The position numbers and the translations under genes are program-made. Below, piece by piece: positions 55,567 through 63,777 of a DNA stretch of 64,000 bases (positions are counted from its first letter, which is position 1; each line of letters begins with the position of its first letter). The notes below the pieces were generated by a model. It did no database searches. It was not told the origin of the DNA and was given only the letters and a program-made list of their open reading frames with translations. The stretch comes from Brevundimonas pishanensis (GTDB lineage Bacteria > Pseudomonadota > Alphaproteobacteria > Caulobacterales > Caulobacteraceae): the NCBI RefSeq assembly GCF_022750635.1, contig NZ_JAJKBG010000008.1, forward strand, positions 22,645 through 86,644, written 5' to 3'.

Positions 55567-55582
55567 GTTAGGCGAGTGTTAA
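55567..55582 (-). promoter_or_regulatory. CtrA-like box
   Basis: On the minus strand: TTAA-CACTCGC-CTAAC, one mismatch from TTAA-N7-TTAAC. It lies upstream of the candidate RNA and 35 bases before the plus-strand gamma-carbonic-anhydrase-like gene, so it could act on either. Confidence 0.35.
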
Positions 55583-55616
55583 AGACAAGAAATTGCAACG
55601 GCGGGATAACGAACCG

Positions 55617-56144
55617 ATGAGCGTCTATCGTCTTGGAGAAGTGGCACCCACTCTGCCTGCTGCCGGTGAATACTGGATTGCACCGAATGCGTCGGTAATC
55701 GGCAACGTGACCCTGATGGAAGGGGCCAGCATTTGGTTCAATGTCGTGGTCCGTGGCGACAACGATCCCATCACCATCGGCCGCAACAGCAACATTCAGG
55801 AAGCCTCGATCCTGCATACCGATACCGGCTATCCGATGGTGATCGGCGAGGGCGTCACGGTTGGCCACAAGGCCATGCTGCATGGCTGCAAGATCGGCGA
55901 CAACAGCCTGATCGGAATTGGCGCGGTGGTGCTGAACGGGGCGAAGATCGGCAGGAATTGTCTGATCGGAGCGAATGCATTGATCACCGAAGGCAAGGTC
56001 ATTCCGGATAACTCACTGGTGATGGGGCAACCGGGCAAGGTCGTCCGCGAACTGGACGAAGGCGGGGTGATGGGCCTGAAAATGTCGGCTTTGCACTATG
56101 TCGAGAACTGGAAGCGGTTCGCCCGCGAACTGTCCGAAATCTAG
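55617..56144 (+). CDS. gamma-carbonic-anhydrase-like hexapeptide-repeat protein
   Basis: 175 residues from ATG 55617. Left-handed beta-helix repeats run through most of the length ('[13 protein letters not shown]', '[20 protein letters not shown]'). The metal His positions of gamma carbonic anhydrases appear in 'ILHTDTGY', '[10 protein letters not shown]'. Family members (YrdA/PaaY/CaiE group) are often inactive as anhydrases or act as thioesterases, so the reaction is open. Divergent from the candidate RNA. Confidence 0.92.
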   Translation: MSVYRLGEVAPTLPAAGEYWIAPNASVIGNVTLMEGASIWFNVVVRGDNDPITIGRNSNIQEASILHTDTGYPMVIGEGVTVGHKAMLHGCKIGDNSLIGIGAVVLNGAKIGRNCLIGANALITEGKVIPDNSLVMGQPGKVVRELDEGGVMGLKMSALHYVENWKRFARELSEI

Positions 56145-56274
56145 GCAAGCTGTACCATTCAGGGACGCCTGCGCCTGTATTGCCTCAGGGCGGAACGTCC
56201 GGAAGCCTGAATCGGCTATCCTGCACGGCCTGCGATTTGCAGTGAGGTCGGGGACACTGGTTTAGGAGTTCCCG

Positions 56275-57150
56275 ATGCGGGTGCGGCTCAAGACAGTACT
56301 GGCTCCTGCTTCGGTGGTGGGACTTTGGCTTGTGACAGGATTGGCGGTGGCGGGTGACTACGGTTGTCGTACCTGTGCGCCGCCGCCTGCGCCGCCCACG
56401 CCGCCGCTGCCACCCTATAATGGCTGTGCCGGTGGCGGTTGCGCGCCCGTGACACCGCCGTGCTGTGCCGGAGGCGGGGGCGGCTCTGTCAATGTGAATG
56501 TGAACATCAACAATGTTTCGGCCAATGCCAACGCGAGCACTGTGGCTGATGCCCGGAGCCGGGCCTATGGCCGCGCCGGTGCCGGAGCGGGCAGTGCGGT
56601 CATCGTCGCCGGTGGTGGCGGGGCCTATTTCAATGTGGATCAGCCTTATCCGCTGACGTCAGGCATGGCAGTGGAAGGCATGGTCGAAGAGCGCGTCCGC
56701 GTGCCGTTCAGTTCGACCCGCTCCTGGGAAAAGCGCTATCGCATTCAGGCCAGCTGCATTGATGATCGCAATGTCCCGCATCCAGCGTCTCAGGTACGTC
56801 CGTCCCGCGAAGTGCTGGAGAGCTATGAGGGCGAAATCTATCGCTGCATCGTTGGCACCAAGCTGCAGTGGACCAAGATCGATGCCGAGGGCGGCACCGG
56901 TGAAACCGTCGTCTGCGATAAGGGGCAGGCCCTCTGGTATGCCGGCAAGGTTCTGGAATGCCGCGCGCAAAAACCGGAGCGCGACTGCCACGAACGCTCG
57001 CTGCTGCGCCGTTATGGGGCAGGGGTGAAGGAGTTGGTGTTGCGCGGTGAGGAAACCATCACAGAGTACCGCGAGGAGGTCGTGCGACGCAGCCTCGCCA
57101 CGTCCGGTACGCTAATGATGGATGGGGGCGTGGGTGGCCGGGTCTTCTGA
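56275..57150 (+). CDS. secreted Cys/Pro/Gly-rich protein with Asn-Val repeat
   Basis: 291 residues with a signal peptide ending near 'LAVAGDYGC'. The N-terminal third is low-complexity: 'RTCAPPPAPPTPPLPPYN', then Cys/Gly runs with CC, then the alternating 'VNVNVNINNVSANANAS'. The C-terminal 160 residues look folded, with Cys in 'QASCIDDRN', 'IYRCIVG', 'VVCDKGQ', 'VLECRAQ' and 'RDCHERS'. TTTAGGAG lies seven bases before the ATG. Not recognised; the Asn/Val alternation recalls curlin-like and Hfa proteins, which lie 3 kb away. Confidence 0.78.
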   Translation: MRVRLKTVLAPASVVGLWLVTGLAVAGDYGCRTCAPPPAPPTPPLPPYNGCAGGGCAPVTPPCCAGGGGGSVNVNVNINNVSANANASTVADARSRAYGRAGAGAGSAVIVAGGGGAYFNVDQPYPLTSGMAVEGMVEERVRVPFSSTRSWEKRYRIQASCIDDRNVPHPASQVRPSREVLESYEGEIYRCIVGTKLQWTKIDAEGGTGETVVCDKGQALWYAGKVLECRAQKPERDCHERSLLRRYGAGVKELVLRGEETITEYREEVVRRSLATSGTLMMDGGVGGRVF

Positions 57151-57175
57151 TCCGGAGGGGACACCCACGAACGAA

Positions 57176-57203
57176 AAAGGCCCCGGAGAGATCCGGGGCC
57201 TTT
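57176..57203. terminator. bidirectional terminator between 56275 gene and M16 peptidase
   Basis: Stem AAAGGCCCCGG / CCGGGGCCTTT with a six-base loop; A run on the left and T on the right suit both strands. Confidence 0.8.
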
Positions 57204-57218
57204 GACGTTTTCAGCCGA

Positions 57219-60098
57219 TTATTCGGGGGCGCGGACGGCCTCGAAGGTCCAGCTGCGTTCCGGACGCAGATACTTCTCGGCGGCGGCCTGAACTTCGGCA
57301 GAGGTGAAGGCTTCCAGAACCGGAATGTAGTTCAGGTTCAGGGCTTCATCCTCCGGATAACGCTGCAGGGTGCTGAGCGTACCGAGCCAGAAGTTGTTGT
57401 TGGCCATGCTGCGACGTTGACGCTCGATCATCGGTGCGCGGGCGCGGTTCAACTCATCCTCGGTGATGGGCGTTGACTTGAAGCTCTCGACGACCTTGGT
57501 CACTGCCGCGCGGAAGTCCGCGATCTTCGACGGATCGACGTCACCCGAGACGGCGATATAGCCATATCCCGGATAGGTGCCCGACGAAGTTGCGCCCACG
57601 CCCGGAGAATAGGTCAGTGCCTGCTTCTCGCGGATTTCTTCCATGACGCGCAGTTCAAGCACCTGAGCCATCAGGCCCACGAGGCGTGCTTCACGACGGT
57701 CGCCCAGCGAGTCGGTACCCGCCCAGTAAACCGTCACAGCGGCCTGTTCAGGCTTACCGGTGTGGTTGAAGCGGTAAGGCTCGGCGCGTGGGGTGGGAAG
57801 GTTGCGAACCTTCGCCTCGGCAGGAGCCTCTGGCAGGGCCGAACGCACGGGCAGGGCACCGAAGGTCTTGCCGACGGCAGCGACGACCGCTTCGGCGTCG
57901 ACGTCGCCGACGACAGTGATGTCGATGGGGCCGTTGGCAACGGACTCCTGATAGGCCTGTTTGATGCCATCGGCGGTTAGTGCCCTGACTTCCTCCACGG
58001 TCGGTTGGGTCGCGCGGCGGTCACCGCCCGACAGCACAACGGAGCCGTCCAGCGCCATGGCACCGCCCGGTGTAGCGCGCGTTTGCTCCAGCGCCTGCGG
58101 GTAGATGGCCTTCAACTGCTCAAGGCGCGCCGGACGGATGGCAGCGTCAGTGAAGTAGGCGGCCAGAACCTGCATTTGCAGTTCGAGGTCCTGCGGACGG
58201 GTGGTGCCCGACAGCGAGACTTCCTCGTTACCGACACTCATGCCGGCGCTGTAGGTGCGGCCCGCCAGCACGCGGTTAAGCTCGTCCATCGTCAGCTTGC
58301 CCACGCCGCCCGGCGTGAAGACCGCCGAGGCGAGGCTGAGCGGATCGAACTGGTCGCTGGGCAGAGCCAGATCACCCAGACCCGTTTCGACCGAAACGAG
58401 GATCTGGTCCTTGCGATAGTCGGTCTTTTTGAAGACCAGACGCACATTGTTCGGGAAGGTATAAAGGGTCGCGCCCGAGGCTTCGAAGGCCTTCGTCGCG
58501 GTCGGGGCCGTCGGTGTACCGAAGTCCGTGTATGGCCAGTCCGCCGCGGCAGCGGCTGCGGGCGGCTGGACCTCGACCTTCTGACTGGCTTCGAGGATGC
58601 TGACGACAGCGGCCTCGCCGCCCTCGATCGGGGCAGGCGTCGTGACCATGGCCAGCGGGCCGGTGCCGTCCAGACCCTTAGCGGTCAGGGCTTTGACCTC
58701 TTCGACGTTCAGGTTCGCGACCGCAGCGTTGAACTGGGCCAGTTCATCGGCCGGAGATGTCGGAACAATGTCGTTGTGGACGCGGCTCTGGATGCCGCCC
58801 GCCAAGGCCGCGGTTTGCTGGGTGTCGGCGGCAGCCACAGCGTTTTCCATCGCCGTGCGAATGACCGCGATCTCGCGCTGCAGTTCAGCCTCTGTCGGGC
58901 CGAACTGGATCATACGGCGCTGTTCCTGCTCGATGGTTTCGAGCGCGCGTTGCAGGCCACCCGGATTGAACGAGGCAGAGATCGAGCCGGTGTCGACGGA
59001 TTTGAAGAAGGCACCGCTGCTGGCACCCGCGCCGATAAATGGCGGGTTGTCCTGACGCGAAATCTCGCCGAGGCGACGGTTGAGGACGGCAAGGCCCAAA
59101 CTGCGAAGAGTGTTCTCGCGACGGTTGGCGAGATTGTCCGGACGCTCTTCGTACGGGCGGATGCGATACAGGCTGACAGAGGACTGTGTGCCCGGCTCAA
59201 CATGGATTGCGGCTTCAGGCTCGCGGGCCCTGGCAACGCCGAGGTCCGGATCGGGGCCGTCCGGCGCATTGTTCTGCCAGTCCGAGAAAGTGCCTTTGAT
59301 CTTGGCTTCCATCTGGTCGACGTCGAAATCGCCGACGGCAACAAAGGTCGCGCGTTCCGGGCGATAATAGGCGCGATAGAAGTCGATGAACCTTTGCGCC
59401 GGAGCGTTGCGGATGATGTCCAGATCGCCGATGGGCAGGCGATTGGCGACGCGCTGTCCGGGGACGAGAAGCGCGATCTGCGCTTTCAGGGCACGAAGGC
59501 CTGGCGTGTCGCGCGTGCGCGCTTCGCCGACGATGACGTCACGCTCGGCATTGATGGCGTCGACGTCCATCAGGGCGCGAGAGACTTGCTCACGCATGAT
59601 GCGCAGGGAGGCATCGACGGTTTCGTTGTTACCCCGCGGCAGTTCCAGCCGGTAGAAGGTTTCGTCGAAGCTGGTGGCCGCGTTCGTGTCCGCGCCGAAA
59701 GCCAGACCCAGACGCTCGAGGATACGCAACAACTCGTTTTCCGGGATGTTCTCGGTCCCGTTGAACAGCATGTGCTCGGTAAAGTGGGCCAGACCCTGCT
59801 GGTCGTCGCTCTCGTTCAACGAGCCTGCGTTGAAATGCATGCGCAGGGAAATCTGGCCCGGCGGTGTCGCATTACGCATCAGGACATAGCGCATGCCGTT
59901 GTCCATGCGGCCAAAGCTCAAACGCTCGTCGGCCTTCAGGTCGCTTGCGTCTTGCGGCCACGGTCGGCCCTTGCTGGCTTCGGCCTGGGCGGAGGCGATC
60001 GCGGGGGCTTCGGCATAGGCTGCAAGAGGCAGTCCGGCACCGATGGTCAACGCAAGAGCAGAGACTGCTGGAAGCAGCAGGTGGCGGGGGGACTTCAT
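57219..60098 (-). CDS. periplasmic M16-family zinc metallopeptidase (insulinase-like)
   Basis: 959 residues with a signal peptide ('LPLAAYAEA'). The inverted zinc motif HxxEH is at His105-Glu108-His109 ('LAHFTEHMLFNG'), with the distal Glu in 'NAERDVIVGEA'. Two M16 halves are present; the second, from about residue 530, lacks the motif, as usual for single-chain forms. It resembles PqqL-like proteases that degrade peptides in the periplasm. A 13-base perfect palindrome lies 119 bases upstream. Downstream of hfaD but probably a separate unit. Confidence 0.92.
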   Translation of the reverse strand: MKSPRHLLLPAVSALALTIGAGLPLAAYAEAPAIASAQAEASKGRPWPQDASDLKADERLSFGRMDNGMRYVLMRNATPPGQISLRMHFNAGSLNESDDQQGLAHFTEHMLFNGTENIPENELLRILERLGLAFGADTNAATSFDETFYRLELPRGNNETVDASLRIMREQVSRALMDVDAINAERDVIVGEARTRDTPGLRALKAQIALLVPGQRVANRLPIGDLDIIRNAPAQRFIDFYRAYYRPERATFVAVGDFDVDQMEAKIKGTFSDWQNNAPDGPDPDLGVARAREPEAAIHVEPGTQSSVSLYRIRPYEERPDNLANRRENTLRSLGLAVLNRRLGEISRQDNPPFIGAGASSGAFFKSVDTGSISASFNPGGLQRALETIEQEQRRMIQFGPTEAELQREIAVIRTAMENAVAAADTQQTAALAGGIQSRVHNDIVPTSPADELAQFNAAVANLNVEEVKALTAKGLDGTGPLAMVTTPAPIEGGEAAVVSILEASQKVEVQPPAAAAAADWPYTDFGTPTAPTATKAFEASGATLYTFPNNVRLVFKKTDYRKDQILVSVETGLGDLALPSDQFDPLSLASAVFTPGGVGKLTMDELNRVLAGRTYSAGMSVGNEEVSLSGTTRPQDLELQMQVLAAYFTDAAIRPARLEQLKAIYPQALEQTRATPGGAMALDGSVVLSGGDRRATQPTVEEVRALTADGIKQAYQESVANGPIDITVVGDVDAEAVVAAVGKTFGALPVRSALPEAPAEAKVRNLPTPRAEPYRFNHTGKPEQAAVTVYWAGTDSLGDRREARLVGLMAQVLELRVMEEIREKQALTYSPGVGATSSGTYPGYGYIAVSGDVDPSKIADFRAAVTKVVESFKSTPITEDELNRARAPMIERQRRSMANNNFWLGTLSTLQRYPEDEALNLNYIPVLEAFTSAEVQAAAEKYLRPERSWTFEAVRAPE

Positions 60099-60216
60099 GC
60101 GCTGGACACTCCTGTCGTTGGCGTAGGGACAGACGTCGCGCGAAAGTTGCGTGACGCCCTTATCTCCCTTTCAGGTCTAAGGGCGCATTTGTGGCCATCA
60201 ACTTAATGAAATGTAA

Positions 60217-60229
60217 TGTTCAGTGAACA
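60217..60229. promoter_or_regulatory. 13-base palindrome upstream of M16 gene
   Basis: TGTTCA-G-TGAACA, a perfect inverted repeat between the hfaD stop and the M16 start. It could bind a dimeric regulator. It does not have the direct-repeat form of the alphaproteobacterial LexA box. Confidence 0.4.
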
Positions 60230-60281
60230 GCGGATGTAACAGCGCATCAGTGACCAAGGCTAAGTTAAGTCACGGAAAAGC

Positions 60282-61514
60282 TTAGCCGCCCGGTCGCGTG
60301 ACATAGAAGCTGGCTGTGTTGCCGGTTGCGGTAGTGCCGGTAATGACGGCCCGTCCCTGTCCGCCGATGTTGGTCACAGCGGTGGCCGATACGTTGCCAT
60401 TATTGGTCTGGGTCGTATTGGTGTTCAGGATGCCGCCGCAGTCCGCGCAGGCGTATCCGGTCACGCTGTTGCCAGCGGCATTGGCCCCGACATAGGCCTC
60501 ATAGCCATTGTGCGCAGTCAGTTCGGCCTGCACCGAGACGCCACCCGAGTTGAATTGGCTGTTGTCGATCTCGACCCAGACGTCCTGATTGCTGACCGAC
60601 ACCTGATTGGCCACGCCATCGGCGACGGCGCGCAGATCGCCGTAGTCATAGGCATAGGTACTGGCTTGGCTTTGAACGCCGCCGATGTTCGACTGCCTCG
60701 TCGTAACAACCTGCGAGCCGCCCGCGTTCGATGCATTGATACGATTGGCAGCGGCGCTAGAGGTTGCGACGCTGTTCCATGCATTTGCAGCGGTGGCGAC
60801 GGTCTCGGCAGAGGTCCAGCCTTCGGATACCTGTCCGACTTCAACGCGCTGGGCCGACGAACCAGTGGTGGTCAGCTGCGTCAGGTTTGCGGCGGCGTCG
60901 CTGGCGTAATAGGCCGCGCCCGGAACATAGCGCGCGGGCGCATAGGTCTCGGCCACCGTACTGCCGGAAGTCGACTGGCTGATCGCGCCCGTCGTCACGG
61001 CATTCTTCCCGCCCGCAGTCATGGCATTGCTATAGGCGGCAGATGACAGGCTGATGCCGCCGGTTAAATGGGCCTCGGTGTTGCCCAGGATTGTGCGCGC
61101 AATCGCCGATCCATAATTGGCTTGGTCACTGTCCAGAACCAGTTCGGCCCCGTTGGCGGCAATGCTCGCTTCGTTGGCGCGCGCCTGATTGACTGCGGTC
61201 ACGCGACCCGCCGCTTCGTCTCCTATATATAGAGAGACCTCGGCCGAGGTTGTGCCGTGCTGGTACTGCCGGTTCTGGACCGATACATCCCGCTCTTCGG
61301 CCCCGCCTGCGAGTTGGTTTCCGAGCGCGGTGTTGGTCACTGTCACCTGTTGTCGGGCAACGACTACGTTCAACTGTTGTCCAGCGAAGATATCTCCGAA
61401 CTGGATTTGCTCGTTCAGGACGATAGGCCCCGACTGGGCCGAAGCGTCACTCGCCGCGACGGCGCACAGCGCGAGGAGGGTACCCATCAGCGCGGTTGGC
61501 ACGGGTTGGGTCAT
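60282..61514 (-). CDS. hfaD: holdfast attachment protein HfaD
   Basis: 410 residues from ATG 61514, inside the hfaB coding region (68-base overlap). A signal peptide ends near 'SDASAQ'. The mature part is a long, Ala/Ser/Thr/Asn-rich, beta-prone chain with imperfect repeats and almost no charge. The only mature Cys lie together in 'GYACADCGG'. In Caulobacter HfaD is the outer-membrane adhesin that ties the polysaccharide holdfast to the cell pole. Assignment rests on order and composition more than on motifs. Confidence 0.85.
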   Translation of the reverse strand: MTQPVPTALMGTLLALCAVAASDASAQSGPIVLNEQIQFGDIFAGQQLNVVVARQQVTVTNTALGNQLAGGAEERDVSVQNRQYQHGTTSAEVSLYIGDEAAGRVTAVNQARANEASIAANGAELVLDSDQANYGSAIARTILGNTEAHLTGGISLSSAAYSNAMTAGGKNAVTTGAISQSTSGSTVAETYAPARYVPGAAYYASDAAANLTQLTTTGSSAQRVEVGQVSEGWTSAETVATAANAWNSVATSSAAANRINASNAGGSQVVTTRQSNIGGVQSQASTYAYDYGDLRAVADGVANQVSVSNQDVWVEIDNSQFNSGGVSVQAELTAHNGYEAYVGANAAGNSVTGYACADCGGILNTNTTQTNNGNVSATAVTNIGGQGRAVITGTTATGNTASFYVTRPGG

Positions 61515-62433
61515 TGTTCGTGTCCGTATTGTGCGAGGCAATGTAGGTGGAGCGTCCACCAAGAGGATCATTGGCGGGGTCCATGCAGACGTCGGGGCTG
61601 GGCGCGCCGTACAGATTGCTCATGAACTCGACGGTGGCCCGCTCAACCAGTGCTCGGACGGCCAGTTGGACAGGCTCGAGGCCGCTGCTACCGGCCGATA
61701 CGTCAAAGACGTTGCCGTTCAGGAAGTCGAACACGCCCGCCGAGATTTCGCGGCCGACGATCTGCTTCTGGTAGGACACCACATCCACGACTTCCAGCGT
61801 GGTGGTTTGAACGAGGCGCAGGTCGATTGCGACGTTCATCACGAACACGCGCCCGTTCACGAGGCCCGAGCCGCCGTTGTCCTTGACCTGGCCGCCCGCG
61901 ATATCGAAACCGGCCGAGCGGATGTTGTAGTTCACCTCGGTGATGCCGCCGACCAGATAGAAGTCCGAGCCGGGAACCTGCCCGGCCAGAATGCGGCGAT
62001 AGCCGGGATCTTGTGGATCGACCGGAGCGTCGCCGATCAGGCGATTGTTGGCATAGCGCAGCTCAAGCTCAGACACCGATGTGTCGTAACGCTCGACCAG
62101 CCGCGCTCCAGCCTTGGCCAAGGCCGAGTTCGCCATCAAGGATGCACCCTGAGTGATCTGGCGACCGCCATCGGCAGAGACAGTGCCGGTGTAGTCACTG
62201 ATGCGACCCACAGCCATACGCGGCGACGGCAGGTCGTACCGGCGAGCATAGTCGGCCAGACAATATAAGGCGTCCGAGTACGGCGTAGGGTTGGACGTTA
62301 CCGGCGCATTTCCGATGGGCTGGGCATAGAGACCGGACGGGCCGGCAGTCGGGCTAACGCATCCTGCCAGTACTGCCGATGCGGCCAGGAGGCCAACCGC
62401 CGAGCGAGCCGTGTGCATAGGCGAACGCTTCAT
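61447..62433 (-). CDS. hfaB: holdfast anchor secretin-like lipoprotein HfaB (CsgG family)
   Basis: 328 residues with a lipoprotein signal (Cys25 in 'VLAGCVSP'). CsgG-type features are 'VGRISDYTG', 'LAKAGARLVERYD', 'FYLVGGITEVNYN' and 'LVQTTTLEVVDVVSYQK'. CsgG forms the outer-membrane pore that secretes curli subunits; HfaB plays that part for HfaA and HfaD. The start overlaps the hfaA stop as ATGA and the last 68 bases overlap hfaD. A Pro/Arg-rich tail is encoded in the overlap. Confidence 0.94.
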   Translation of the reverse strand: MKRSPMHTARSAVGLLAASAVLAGCVSPTAGPSGLYAQPIGNAPVTSNPTPYSDALYCLADYARRYDLPSPRMAVGRISDYTGTVSADGGRQITQGASLMANSALAKAGARLVERYDTSVSELELRYANNRLIGDAPVDPQDPGYRRILAGQVPGSDFYLVGGITEVNYNIRSAGFDIAGGQVKDNGGSGLVNGRVFVMNVAIDLRLVQTTTLEVVDVVSYQKQIVGREISAGVFDFLNGNVFDVSAGSSGLEPVQLAVRALVERATVEFMSNLYGAPSPDVCMDPANDPLGGRSTYIASHNTDTNNDPTRANRADGYPPRAVRRRGE

Positions 62434-62888
62434 GGGAACACCAATGTGCCATTGAGGACCGTTCCGGCGCTGATGTTGCCCGTATTGGTCTGGTTGGATT
62501 TGACGATGACTGTGTTGTGGTTGCCCTGAACAACCACATTCAGATTGTTGCCGATGGCCGTCGCTCCACCGATCGCCGAACCGCCTTGGCTGGATCGTCC
62601 TGTCGTCGCGCTCGATGACGACACCCCGCTGGACGACTGGTGATATGAGCTCGCACCGGACTGAATGATGCCGTCCACGATCAGGCGATTGCCGTTGCTG
62701 TCGCGCGTGGAGCCTGAGGCGCTCGTGGCCGTGCTATAGCGGGAGCCTGCGTAACCTGCCTGAAGCTGTCCCAAACCCTGGCTGCCAGACTGCTGGGCGA
62801 GGACGGCGCAGGGCGTGACGACGCTCACCGCGGTGATCGCCACGGCACTGCACAGTCGCAGAACCGAGATTTCCAGTTTGATACGCAT
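62430..62888 (-). CDS. hfaA: holdfast attachment protein HfaA (curlin-like)
   Basis: 152 residues from ATG 62888. Signal peptide cleavage is expected at 'AVLA-QQ'. The mature protein is Ser/Gly/Asn-rich with 'GNNLNVVVQGNHNTVIVKSN' and 'AGTVLNGTLVFP', typical of HfaA and distantly of curlins CsgA/CsgB. With HfaB and HfaD it anchors the holdfast at the pole. First gene of the operon; a sigma-54-like promoter and a hairpin over the ribosome site lie upstream. Confidence 0.9.
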   Translation of the reverse strand: MRIKLEISVLRLCSAVAITAVSVVTPCAVLAQQSGSQGLGQLQAGYAGSRYSTATSASGSTRDSNGNRLIVDGIIQSGASSYHQSSSGVSSSSATTGRSSQGGSAIGGATAIGNNLNVVVQGNHNTVIVKSNQTNTGNISAGTVLNGTLVFP

Positions 62889-62897
62889 TGGCACAGG

Positions 62898-62914
62898 CCC
62901 CCCGTAATGCGGGG
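62898..62914 (-). promoter_or_regulatory. hairpin covering the hfaA ribosome-binding site
   Basis: On the minus strand CCCCG-catta-CGGGG forms a perfect five-pair stem; the 3' arm runs into GGGGGG, the only Shine-Dalgarno candidate, nine bases before the ATG. Folding would hide it. Confidence 0.45.
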
Positions 62915-62919
62915 AAACA

Positions 62920-62937
62920 CAGCAACGCTTATGCCAG
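62920..62937 (-). promoter_or_regulatory. sigma-54-like promoter for hfaABD
   Basis: On the minus strand CTGGCA-TAAGCG-TTGCTG: the -24 GG and -12 GC are exactly ten bases apart, and ten of the usual consensus bases fit. Predicted start about 20 bases before the hfaA ATG. A sigma-70-type promoter is not excluded. Confidence 0.45.
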
Positions 62938-62984
62938 AGATATGGGACAGCTCTCACGAACGGCTTGAGGTTCGGCCTTGGCGC

Positions 62985-63006
62985 GTCCATCTCTCTATAT
63001 ATGGAC
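62985..63006. promoter_or_regulatory. inverted repeat over the rhomboid start
   Basis: GTCCAT-N10-ATGGAC, perfect six-base arms; the right arm contains the rhomboid ATG. It sits about 100 bases upstream of hfaA and could be an operator for either gene. Confidence 0.35.
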
Positions 63007-63672
63007 CCCTATGTAACGCCTTCGCCCGAACGGCCCGCTCGCGAGCCAATCTTCAAAATCCCTTTTGTCCCCTTCATCGTAGCCCTGGGGCTGGTGGGAT
63101 TGTTCGTGGCACAGAGCCAGTTGGGCGACGGCGGGATCGGCATGGGCTTGCGCCCTGCTGATTTGTCCCAAGGATATCTGTCGGGACTGTTCACCCACAT
63201 GCTGGTCCACGGCGGATGGACGCACGTTCTGATGAATGCGGCAGCGGTGGTTGCTTTCGGATCGCCTGTCGCGCGGGACTTCGACAAACCCTTGGGGCCG
63301 GTCGGATGGCTGGCATTCTTTACGGTGTGCGGTGTCCTGGCTGGAGCAGGCTACGCGGCTATCCATTGGGGGGATACGACGCCCGTCATTGGTGCGTCGG
63401 GCGCAGCCTTTGGTTTGATCGGCGCGTCCCTGCGCCTCCAAGCGGGTCCCGGTTTGCTGATACCGATCACGCATCCTGCTATCTTGCGCGGCGCTGCGGT
63501 GTGGATGGGGGTCAATCTACTGACCGGACTGTTGGGCGGAGCGCTTGCGGGGCAGGGGGCTGCGATTGCCTGGGAAGCTCATGCGGTGGGATTCGTTGCG
63601 GGAATCATCCTGATCGGACCGTTCCACTCTCTTTTCAGCCGCAAAAACCACCCGCTCCTTGCGAACCGCTGA
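63001..63672 (+). CDS. rhomboid-family intramembrane serine protease
   Basis: 223 residues from ATG 63001 with six membrane helices. The catalytic Ser133 lies in 'IGASGAAFG' and His194 in 'WEAHAVGF'; loop 1 has the 'WTHVLMNAAA' pattern. Rhomboids cut within membrane segments of other proteins; the substrate is unknown. The gene is divergent from hfaA with 112 bases between starts. The frame is open to 62965 but that would overlap the hfaA control region. Confidence 0.92.
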   Translation: MDPYVTPSPERPAREPIFKIPFVPFIVALGLVGLFVAQSQLGDGGIGMGLRPADLSQGYLSGLFTHMLVHGGWTHVLMNAAAVVAFGSPVARDFDKPLGPVGWLAFFTVCGVLAGAGYAAIHWGDTTPVIGASGAAFGLIGASLRLQAGPGLLIPITHPAILRGAAVWMGVNLLTGLLGGALAGQGAAIAWEAHAVGFVAGIILIGPFHSLFSRKNHPLLANR

Positions 63673-63777
63673 TACGCTCACCATATTTAGAGACGTGATT
63701 GGTCACAATCGCCTGAAATCGCGCCACATTTGTCCGCGTAGAGGGCGATTTTATCCCCAGATCGGCCCGAACTGTGG

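Noticed and set aside
58005..60206. 733-residue open frame on the plus strand
   Set aside because: It is antisense to the M16 peptidase, which has a signal peptide and zinc motif; the plus frame has shadow composition (runs of Arg, Gly, Val, Gln) and no recognisable domain.
61216..61240. AT-rich near-palindrome TCTCCTATATATAGAGAGA
   Set aside because: It lies within hfaD coding sequence, far from any start. I kept the better-placed repeat at 62985-63006 instead.
63748..63777. DnaA-box-like TTATCCCCA near CTGTGGAT
   Set aside because: Single imperfect copies without a cluster, AT-rich unwinding element or origin-type neighbours.
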